Positions 7,846 to 13,060 of a DNA stretch of 13,060 nt are shown one piece after another (the first letter of the stretch is position 1; each line of letters starts with the position of its first letter). The stretch is from Chitinophagaceae bacterium (GTDB taxonomy: Bacteria > Bacteroidota > Bacteroidia > Chitinophagales > Chitinophagaceae): assembly GCA_020853515.1 (NCBI GenBank), contig JADYYU010000113.1, forward strand, positions 1-13,060, read 5' to 3'. Both the position numbers and the translations under genes were made by a program. The notes under the pieces were generated by a model, which made no database searches, was not told the DNA's origin, and saw only the letters and a list, made by a program, of their open reading frames with translations.

Positions 7846-7876
7846 AAAAATCGGATGAAAATTTCATCCGATTTTT
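7846..7876. terminator. Bidirectional intrinsic terminator
   Basis: A perfect inverted repeat has arms AAAAATCGGATGAAA (7846-7860) and TTTCATCCGATTTTT (7862-7876). It forms a GC-containing hairpin (TCGGATG/CATCCGA) with an A-run on one side and a T-run on the other, so it can stop transcription in both directions. On the - strand it is about 230 nt after the marC-family stop and is the first terminator met. On the + strand no gene clearly uses it, which leaves room for a small transcript from 7700-7845. Confidence 0.8.
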
Positions 7877-7952
7877 ATGAATTTATGGGTTAGTAAGTGT
7901 TATAACCAATACAATAATAGATATTTTTTTTTGTTGATAAAAATTTTTTTAG

Positions 7953-8117
7953 TTAAAAGTTATTCACGGATTGTTGATAATGATGATGATCGTGTCGGCG
8001 GAAATAATTTTTTTTGAAATGCGCAGGATATTTGCTGTCACTGTTTTTCAGCAAATGAAGCTGAATTTGTTTTTTGAAACCGACGAAAAGCTCCTGACGT
8101 GCTTCACGAAAGTACAA
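7953..8117 (-). CDS. Possible 54-residue small ORF in the marC 3' region
   Basis: On the same strand as the marC-family gene, and overlapping its stop by 14 nt, a frame runs from TTG 8117 to TAA at 7953. It encodes a hydrophilic, basic peptide with a central helix-like KKQIQLHLLKNSDSKY and a C-terminal RRHDHHHYQQSVNNF. Codon choice looks ordinary, and the next element downstream is the intrinsic terminator at 7846-7876, so the frame would lie within the marC transcript. Against it: there is no ATG, I know no homologue, and the opposite strand over 7980-8123 is also open. It could equally be a 3' untranslated region. Confidence 0.22.
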   Translation of the reverse strand: MYFREARQELFVGFKKQIQLHLLKNSDSKYPAHFKKNYFRRHDHHHYQQSVNNF

Positions 8118-8694
8118 AGTTGATCTTAAACATTTTTACTGCAATCGCGATCAGGATAATTCCAAAAAATTTTCTGATCACCAACAATCCTGATGGGCCT
8201 AATATTTTTTCGATCCACTGCAAACTTTTGAGTGCGATAAATATAACCACCAGATTGATCAGTATGGCGATCAGGATATTGTATTCATGATAAATCGATT
8301 TGATCGACATGATGGTTGTGAGTGTTCCGGATCCTGCGATGATCGGAAATGCAATGGGAACGATAGAACCCACATGGTGATTGCTGTCGCCTTTGAAGAA
8401 CTCCCATCCCAGCACCATTTCGAGCCCCAATATAAAAAGTACGATAGAACCCGCCACGGCAAATGACTTGATATCCAGTCCAAGCAGCTCCAGAAAGTAT
8501 TTTCCGATGAAAAGAAAGATCAGCATCAGTCCACCCGAAACCAGGGTGGCGCGTGGCGCACTGATACGACCCATTTTATTTTTAAGTGAAATTAATATAG
8601 GTATTGAACCCAATATATCGATAACGGCAAACAGTGCAAAACTGGCTGAGATAATTTCTTTGAGTGAAATATTCGCAATACTCATTCCTTCCAT
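8104..8694 (-). CDS. MarC-family integral membrane protein
   Basis: This 196-residue hydrophobic protein has about six transmembrane helices and the usual length of the MarC family (PF01914). The first helix carries SFALFAVIDILGSIPILISL, matching the family's conserved helix with an Asp and a GxxP motif. The second half has SIVPIAFPIIAGSGTLTTIMS, the PxAxPxxxGPG-like repeat segment, in which the usual GPG is GSG. The function is unknown; the E. coli MarC name came from multiple antibiotic resistance but a role in resistance was not supported. Starts at ATG 8694 or ATG 8685 are both possible; the TACTTTTG element ending 4 nt before 8694 favours the longer form. Confidence 0.9.
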   Translation of the reverse strand: MEGMSIANISLKEIISASFALFAVIDILGSIPILISLKNKMGRISAPRATLVSGGLMLIFLFIGKYFLELLGLDIKSFAVAGSIVLFILGLEMVLGWEFFKGDSNHHVGSIVPIAFPIIAGSGTLTTIMSIKSIYHEYNILIAILINLVVIFIALKSLQWIEKILGPSGLLVIRKFFGIILIAIAVKMFKINFVLS

Positions 8695-8698
8695 GTGG

Positions 8699-8726
8699 CA
8701 AAAGTAGGTTATTCAGTACAAATATA
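8699..8726 (-). promoter_or_regulatory. Two -7-type promoter elements upstream of the marC-family gene
   Basis: Two perfect TAnnTTTG matches lie on the - strand: TATATTTG (8726-8719) and TACTTTTG (8706-8699). The second ends 4 nt before the ATG. No well-placed TTTG -33 element is visible for either, so which one is used, or whether both are, is open. Confidence 0.45.
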
Positions 8727-8887
8727 GCATGCTGTCTGCGGCATGTATGTTAACGATGATCGCTGGCCTGAGCCTGAAGCTGTTTTTTTGCGTAAAGCCC
8801 GTTTGCTTTTTATCTGTATAATTCTCACGCAGGCTTATGATATATCATTCATTTCGCAACGTATATTTACATTTCAAAAATGACAAC

Positions 8888-10135
8888 ATGAACTACAATT
8901 ATACAGTGGCAGAACGTTTTATGCGTTATGTACAAATAGATACACAAAGTGATCCGAATGCAACTTGTTTCCCGAGCACAGAAAAACAAAAGGATCTTGC
9001 AAAGGTGCTGGCAGCAGAATTAAAAGAGATCGGTGCTGTTGAAATTGATTTTGATGAATATGGCTATGTATATGCCAGTATTGAAAGTAATACAGACAAG
9101 CAGGTACCGGTGATTTGTTTTTGCGCACATATGGATACCGCACCGGATGCCAGTGGTACCAATGTGAAGCCGATCCTGCATAAAAATTATCAGGGTGAAG
9201 ATATCATTTTACCCGACGATCCGACACAGATCATTACAACCGAACGACATGTATATTTGAAGGAACGTTTAGGAGATGATCTGATTACCGCCTCAGGGCT
9301 CACCTTGCTGGGCGCTGATGATAAAGCCGGTGTGGCTATTATTATGGACTTTGTTCATTATCTGATACAGCACCCTGAAATTCCTCATGGGAAAATCAGG
9401 ATTTTGTTTACACCGGATGAAGAAGTGGGGCGTGGTGTAGAGAATGTAAATATGAAAAAACTGGGCGCTCAGTTCGGTTATACTTTAGACGGAGGCGAAC
9501 GGGGCGCTTTGGAAGCTGAATCGTTTAGCGCAGACGGAGCCACGGCGGTTATACATGGTATCAGCGCACATCCGGGCTACGCAAAGGGTAAAATGGTCAA
9601 TTCTATGAAGATCGCCGCCGAGTTTATTGAGGCCTTACCGAAAGATAGCTGGAGTCCTGAAACGACAGAAAACCGGGAAGGGTATATACATCCTGTGAGT
9701 GTAGAAGGCACACTTGAAAAGACAACTGTGAAGTTTATTGTCCGTGATTTTGACACAGCCAGACTTCAAATACACGAAAACAGACTGGAAAATATTCTGA
9801 AAGAGGTTGTTGGCAGACATAAAGGTGCACGCTATGAGTTTTCAGTGTATGAGCAGTACCGCAACATGATGGACATGATTAAAAACTGTTCATACATTAT
9901 GGACTATGCCGAGGAGGCCATGAAACGAGCCGGAGTGCAGGCCAAAAACCATTTGATACGCGGCGGCACTGATGGTTCCCGACTTTCATTTATGGGGATG
10001 CCTTGCCCGAATATTTTTACCGGCGAAATGGCTATTCATTCGCGGCATGAATATGTGAGTGTGCAGGATATGCAAAAGGCTGTGGATACACTTGTACATT
10101 TGGTGCAGGTGTGGGAAGAGAAGGGCATTCAGTAA
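8888..10135 (+). CDS. pepT: Peptidase T (tripeptide aminopeptidase)
   Basis: This 415-residue cytoplasmic dizinc aminopeptidase of the M20B family removes N-terminal residues from tripeptides. Metal and catalytic residues are all visible: H81 and D83 in CAHMDTAPDASG, bridging D144 in LGADDKAG, catalytic E178 and ligand E179 in FTPDEEVGRG, D201 in YTLDGGE and H387 in HSRHEY. The dimerisation (lid) domain lies between, from about 210 to 320, and contains GISAHPGYAKGKMVNS. IRGGTDGSRLSFMGMPCPNIFTG (358-380) is the conserved C-terminal substrate-binding segment. I chose ATG 8888, since peptidase T normally opens with a YNVVDRFLRYVQIDTQSDP-like sequence. The upstream ATG at 8837 would add 17 unrelated residues across a TATATTTA element (8862-8869). 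Confidence 0.95.
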   Translation: MNYNYTVAERFMRYVQIDTQSDPNATCFPSTEKQKDLAKVLAAELKEIGAVEIDFDEYGYVYASIESNTDKQVPVICFCAHMDTAPDASGTNVKPILHKNYQGEDIILPDDPTQIITTERHVYLKERLGDDLITASGLTLLGADDKAGVAIIMDFVHYLIQHPEIPHGKIRILFTPDEEVGRGVENVNMKKLGAQFGYTLDGGERGALEAESFSADGATAVIHGISAHPGYAKGKMVNSMKIAAEFIEALPKDSWSPETTENREGYIHPVSVEGTLEKTTVKFIVRDFDTARLQIHENRLENILKEVVGRHKGARYEFSVYEQYRNMMDMIKNCSYIMDYAEEAMKRAGVQAKNHLIRGGTDGSRLSFMGMPCPNIFTGEMAIHSRHEYVSVQDMQKAVDTLVHLVQVWEEKGIQ

Positions 10136-10279
10136 CAGATAATGCAATGAATGGTATCAGGATAAAGGGCTTTTTATGATGAAGCGCATCGCTGCTGATC
10201 AACTGTTGAAACATACCATAATTTTCATTTTGTGATCAATTTTTTTCTCATTAGGGCACCAATTTATTCAATTTGATGT

Positions 10280-10642
10280 ATGATGAATATTACACCACCA
10301 CAACTAACCCTGGAGTCACTCAAACCTTGGTTTGACAAACCGGCCATGATCCATGAATGTATAGCCCAGGTTCAAAAAGATTTAGGAAGCTATGGAATTG
10401 AAATTCACTACAGCGGCAATCACCTGAATGCTTATGAAGAAATATTTGCCCAGTTACAACCTCAAATTGAGCAGCTCATTCATAAGGGTACCAGGCTGAT
10501 TGCTATTTTATATCGGGTGGATATTAATGAGAATGAAGTACGCAAGGCTGCCGATCAGCACGAAGACATGAGCCATGTTCTTTGCAGACTTATTTTATGG
10601 CGGGAATTGCAAAAGGTCGTTACGAGATTTTTGCTGAAATAG
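10280..10642 (+). CDS. Conserved-looking hypothetical protein, 120 residues
   Basis: This is a soluble, mostly helical small protein with no signal peptide or membrane helix. The N-terminal part (MNITPPQLTLESLKPWFDKP) leads to an amphipathic helix (MIHECIAQVQKDL). A YSGNHLNAYEEIFAQLQPQIEQLIHKG segment follows, then LIAILYRVDINENEVRKAAD, and the end is LCRLILWRELQKVVTRFLLK. I have the impression of a Bacteroidota-restricted family with a LLYRVDI...REL.KV.. pattern, but cannot name it or give a function. Two tandem ATGs (10280 and 10283) are possible starts. A TCAATTTG sequence, one mismatch from TAnnTTTG, ends 4 nt before the first. The gap to pepT is 144 nt. It converges on the split oxidase gene, with no clear terminator in the 164 bp between them. 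Confidence 0.65.
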   Translation: MMNITPPQLTLESLKPWFDKPAMIHECIAQVQKDLGSYGIEIHYSGNHLNAYEEIFAQLQPQIEQLIHKGTRLIAILYRVDINENEVRKAADQHEDMSHVLCRLILWRELQKVVTRFLLK

Positions 10643-10806
10643 TAAGGCCAACTTCAAAGTGCTCAAACGCACCCCGCTGTCTTCAAATATAATTTGTTGG
10701 CAACTCATTTAAGGAACAAGTAGCCAGCAAAAGCATGCTGATGTCTTTATATAAAGTCGATCGAATCAAACTGCAATGCAGCGATCTGAATACTATTGAA
10801 CGGGGA

Positions 10807-11592
10807 TTACTTAATAATAATTTTACCGGTCATTACTTTTTGCCCTGCCTGAATTTTATAGATATATATGCCCGGCGCAACTTTGTTACCTTCATTGTCT
10901 TTGCCATCCCACACATGCGCCCGTTTGCCCGGTGTTTCTATTTTATGCGAAATGTGGCGCAGGTTCTGACCAAGCTGATTATAAATATCAACACTCACAA
11001 ATTGAGCGGTGTTCAGATAGTATTCAAGATTTACAAGATCGTCTGAAGGATTTGGATACACCTGAACGCGATTGATGATCTGATCGGTATTCAGGATACC
11101 GGTAGGGTAGAACAACGGATCGTTTTGTAAGATAGAATCGATATTTACCAGTTCGTCGCCCGGCAGATAATAGGTAAATAAATAGCTGTCAAACAACATC
11201 TCATCATAGGTATTAGTACCCGGCAAAACTGGTATATTATGATCCGGAGTTTCAGGATTATTCAGTGTATTATCATATTTATGAACAGCCATCACATGAT
11301 AATTGGCCGGAACTTTTACCAGATTTTTAAAAGTGTACTGCCCCTGCCAATGAAAGTCCCATTTGTTGATGCGGATCAGTGGAATCGTATCGCTATTGTT
11401 ATAGGCATAATTAGTAATGGCGGTGCAGGTTTTATGTGAATGCGGAAATGAACCATACAATGAAAAGGCGATCGGAAGACCCTGGGCATTATTCGGATAT
11501 TTTTGATAAACCGTCGCACTATCGTTGGCCGGAATGAAAAAGTTCCAGTTTTGCAGTACCGTGTTAAAAAACATTTCGCACATTCGGCTCAC
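10807..11592 (-). CDS. Downstream part of a frameshifted secreted copper-monooxygenase-like protein, with type IX sorting tail
   Basis: This 261-codon frame is the C-terminal half of the gene that begins at 12385; its ATG at 11592 is not a real start, because homology-like sequence begins only near FFNTVLQNWNFFIPAND. The copper-type II, ascorbate-dependent monooxygenase C-terminal fold is suggested by FPHSHK (H51, H53 of this frame), which I equate with the HxH of the CuM site. YDEMLFDSYLFTYY (M132) corresponds to the methionine ligand region DEMCNLYIMYY in peptidylglycine monooxygenase. WDFHWQGQYTF (78-88) is also typical. Residues 176-261 form a type A type IX sorting domain: VQVYPNPSDD, VDIYNQLGQNL, WDGKDNEGNKVAPGIYIYKI and a terminal MTGKIIIK. 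The product would be exported by the type IX system, but only if translation crosses the frameshift, since this part has no signal peptide. Confidence 0.8.
   Translation of the reverse strand: MSRMCEMFFNTVLQNWNFFIPANDSATVYQKYPNNAQGLPIAFSLYGSFPHSHKTCTAITNYAYNNSDTIPLIRINKWDFHWQGQYTFKNLVKVPANYHVMAVHKYDNTLNNPETPDHNIPVLPGTNTYDEMLFDSYLFTYYLPGDELVNIDSILQNDPLFYPTGILNTDQIINRVQVYPNPSDDLVNLEYYLNTAQFVSVDIYNQLGQNLRHISHKIETPGKRAHVWDGKDNEGNKVAPGIYIYKIQAGQKVMTGKIIIK
11564..11592 (-). other. Frameshift junction at a T6 run
   Basis: On the - strand the first frame reads ...CGA AAT GTT TTT TAA, while the second frame reads ATG TTT TTT AAC ACG across the same bases. Loss of one T from the six-T run (A6 at 11566-11571 on the + strand), or gain of two, joins the two frames into one protein of about 520 residues. 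It is either a sequencing or assembly error in a homopolymer, a true inactivating mutation, or slippage-dependent expression. Confidence 0.8.
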
Positions 11593-12385
11593 CGACAGGA
11601 TAAAAATACAAACGCAACTGAGAACTGTCTTTCAGTCCGTTAGTGCCTTCAGGTACATGTATCTGAATTGAAAGCTTGGAACCGGCTTTTAAGCGGAACC
11701 CAAATTTGGTGGGTGCAACCCCTGGTAATACAGTCGGTCCCATGCCGGGTGCATAGTCGCCAATGCCGACCTGCCCCTGTTGGTTAAAACAGCCACCGCT
11801 GAAGTCATCAACAGCCAGACCTGTGGTGTCGATGGTGATCACAGCATGATGGATGATCGGTGCATTGCCGGGCACAAATTCAAATGCACGGATATAACGA
11901 TCCTGCAACAGGCCGGAAGGGATATTCATGCAATAGTAATGATCGTCAGCAATTGCAGTACTCACAAACTTAGGCAGGTCAAGTATGAGGTCCGGCGTGC
12001 CATATAATTGGGTGGCTGCGTAAACCGGCAGCGGTGGCGCCAGCGTGGTGTCACCTGCTGTCATGCCATTGTCGATCCAGTCTGTCAGTAAGGCTTTGTC
12101 GGCTACACTCAATACGCGTTCCTTTACATAATGTTTATAGGTAGGGTCCGCAGGCCATGGTGGCATATGATTAGTTTGTATCGCATTTTTAATGGCCATT
12201 CCCATAGGTACCACTTCACTGTAAAGGGTGAGTGGAAATCCAATACTTCCTGTATGATGGCAGGATGTACAATTGGCGATCAGGATGGGTGCAATATCTT
12301 TGTAGTCAGTTGCTTTTGCACTGAATGTACTCAGTACAACAACGAAGAAAAGGAGAGGTAGTTTTGAATAGAGGTTTATTGACAT
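11564..12385 (-). CDS. Upstream part of the frameshifted protein: signal peptide, cytochrome c motif and first monooxygenase domain
   Basis: This 273-residue frame opens with a Sec signal peptide (LLFFVVVLSTFSAKA, cleavage near residue 25). A single haem c motif, CTSCH (39-43), follows, with M74 in the NHMPPWPAD segment as the likely distal ligand; MPPW is typical of this cytochrome-like domain. From about 128 to 270 it resembles the first domain of copper type II monooxygenases. IIHHAVI (H179, H180) matches the paired histidines of the CuH site, and SIQIHVPEG (H243) the third histidine. The frame then ends abruptly in a stop inside YPVGEPNVRNVF, where homologues would continue with the sequence found in the next frame. 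The second copper site and sorting tail are in that next frame (10807-11592), so this piece alone is probably non-functional. A TATATTTA element lies 9 nt upstream of the ATG. Confidence 0.82.
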   Translation of the reverse strand: MSINLYSKLPLLFFVVVLSTFSAKATDYKDIAPILIANCTSCHHTGSIGFPLTLYSEVVPMGMAIKNAIQTNHMPPWPADPTYKHYVKERVLSVADKALLTDWIDNGMTAGDTTLAPPLPVYAATQLYGTPDLILDLPKFVSTAIADDHYYCMNIPSGLLQDRYIRAFEFVPGNAPIIHHAVITIDTTGLAVDDFSGGCFNQQGQVGIGDYAPGMGPTVLPGVAPTKFGFRLKAGSKLSIQIHVPEGTNGLKDSSQLRLYFYPVGEPNVRNVF

Positions 12386-12394
12386 AAAAGAACT

Positions 12395-12402
12395 TAAATA
12401 TA
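12395..12402 (-). promoter_or_regulatory. Weak -7-like element before the cytochrome/monooxygenase gene
   Basis: TATATTTA on the - strand is one base from TAnnTTTG and lies 9 nt before the ATG at 12385. No clear TTTG -33 partner is visible at the right distance. Confidence 0.3.
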
Positions 12403-12552
12403 ATTATAGAGGGGTGATCTGAAAATCAGGGTATCTGTAGCCTATAAAAATACAGCAATTTTTATGTTTTCAAAACAAAACACCTTTTAATTCTATTTCA
12501 AAACAGGCTGAACGCTGTTCCTGTTTTTCACATTCATGAATCGCCTCATGAA

Positions 12553-12589
12553 AAAAACCGGTTTCTGCAATGAACAGAAACCGGTTTTT
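12553..12589. terminator. Bidirectional intrinsic terminator
   Basis: Perfect 15-bp arms AAAAACCGGTTTCTG (12553-12567) and CAGAAACCGGTTTTT (12575-12589) enclose a 7-nt loop. The A- and T-runs at the ends allow termination in both directions. On the - strand it lies 22 nt after the DUF4394 gene stop, which is its obvious client, and it insulates that gene from the cytochrome/monooxygenase gene. Confidence 0.85.
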
Positions 12590-12610
12590 GAACAATGTAA
12601 AGTAAACAAA

Positions 12611-13060
12611 TTAAAAACCAAGACCGACTGCAAAAGCGGCAATCGCATTATGGAAATCAGCAATCGGTGTAGCTACACCGGTTGACAAATTGATGCTATA
12701 AATTTTCGCACTGCTAATGGTCGGTAAGATCGCGTAAGCCAAGTTGGAGCTGCCTCCGATATCGAACCCGTTATCGTTGATGATATCAAGCTGCAGGCTA
12801 CCTACTTCTACTAAGGTGCCGTCATTAGGTGGCAGTTGTTTGTATAGTTTATCTGTCACCGGATCAATATCGTATAAAACGGTACTTGCCGCACCGGCAT
12901 AATTATTTGTGTAGGCGGCTGACGAAATCATGGGTGAACCAGGATTCAAAGGCATATCAACAGCCGCTATTGTGCCGTCGTTCGGATTCAAACGCAAATT
13001 TTGGCCGGTGTTACTAACCACTCTGATCCGGTCTACCGTCGGGTTGAAATCAAATCCGAA
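12611..13060 (-). CDS. DUF4394 domain protein, 3' part
   Basis: The frame is open to the right window edge, so the 5' end is missing; 149 residues are visible, and the first in-frame start-like codon (GTG at 13021) is internal. The sequence FGFDFNPTVDRIRVVSNTGQNLRLNPNDGTIAAVD, followed by AAYTNNYAGAASTVLYDID and TDKLYKQLPPNDGTLVEVGSL, is the characteristic repeat pattern of DUF4394. These are secreted or surface beta-propeller-like proteins in which a 'phase' of FD.NP..DR.R.V is followed by the NLR.NP..G motif. Sequence continues to AVGLGF without a type IX sorting domain, so the protein ends at the propeller-like domain. Function unknown. A terminator follows 22 nt downstream. Confidence 0.85.
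   Translation of the reverse strand, partial: FGFDFNPTVDRIRVVSNTGQNLRLNPNDGTIAAVDMPLNPGSPMISSAAYTNNYAGAASTVLYDIDPVTDKLYKQLPPNDGTLVEVGSLQLDIINDNGFDIGGSSNLAYAILPTISSAKIYSINLSTGVATPIADFHNAIAAFAVGLGF

Larger units (their letters stand above)
7637..8103. other. 467-bp gap without a firm gene
   Basis: Between yicC and the marC-family gene the sequence is AT-rich. It holds the yicC promoter (7656-7688), the bidirectional terminator (7846-7876), two copies of TTGTTGATAA exactly 40 bp apart (7931-7940 and 7971-7980) flanking TTATTCACG (7960-7968), two mutually exclusive small hairpins (8030-8056 and 8047-8065) and overlapping short open frames on both strands (7953-8123). I see no tRNA or recognised structured RNA here. 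Confidence 0.6.

Noticed and set aside
7980..8123. + strand 47-codon ORF as an annotated gene
   Set aside because: It runs antisense into the end of the marC-family gene, has no homologue I recognise and no clear promoter; kept only as an observation.
8837..8887. 17-residue extension of peptidase T
   Set aside because: The family starts close to MNYNYTVAERF, and the extension spans a likely promoter element.
10735..11046. 103-residue + strand open frame
   Set aside because: Most of it is antisense to the type IX sorting domain of the - strand gene, which has clear homology; its composition is irregular.
1..13060. Defence system, prophage or mobile island
   Set aside because: Neighbouring genes are ordinary chromosomal envelope and metabolic genes, with no transposase, integrase, direct repeats or tRNA junction. 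The HerA-like ATPase has no nuclease or sirtuin partner beside it, so a HerA-type defence pair is not supported.

Overview
The window looks like a chromosomal segment from a member of the Bacteroidota, probably a Chitinophagaceae-like soil or freshwater bacterium. Four observations point there: a gliding-motility lipoprotein (GldH), a secreted protein with a C-terminal type IX secretion sorting domain, starts without Shine-Dalgarno sequences, and promoter elements of the phylum's own type (TTTG about 20 nt before TAnnTTTG). Base composition is moderate and even. I see no tRNA, rRNA, insertion sequence, CRISPR array or phage module.

Layout. Positions 1-314 hold the end of an outer-membrane beta-barrel gene. 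An SMR-family exporter of the SugE/Gdx type (459-788) and a hydroxymethylglutaryl-CoA lyase (866-1723) follow on the + strand. The lyase meets, tail to tail, a 94-residue coiled-coil protein on the - strand (1718-2002). A HerA/YjgR-like ATPase (2158-3696, +) then converges with a - strand block. In transcription order that block is yicC (7636-6761), gldH (6744-6280), lptB (6214-5474) and an APC-family amino acid permease (5394-3703). A 467-bp gap (7637-8103) holds a strong bidirectional terminator, AT-rich DNA with DnaA-box-like words, and possible short reading frames. Next come a MarC-family membrane protein (-), peptidase T (+) and a 120-residue hypothetical protein (+). The right end is a secreted cytochrome c/copper-monooxygenase-like protein with a type IX sorting tail, split by a frameshift (12385-10807, -), and the 3' part of a DUF4394 gene (-).

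How the genes relate. LptB (LPS export), GldH (gliding and type IX secretion) and the barrel fragment all serve the cell envelope. The cytochrome/monooxygenase protein would be a client of type IX secretion. HMG-CoA lyase (leucine and ketone-body catabolism), PepT (tripeptide hydrolysis) and the permease fit amino acid and peptide use. There is no clear dedicated gene cluster, and I found no convincing new multi-gene system. The items most worth a second look are the frameshift that divides the copper ligands of the secreted oxidase-like protein, the repeated placement of promoter -7-like elements exactly 4 nt before start codons, and the unexplained gap around 7.85-8.1 kb.
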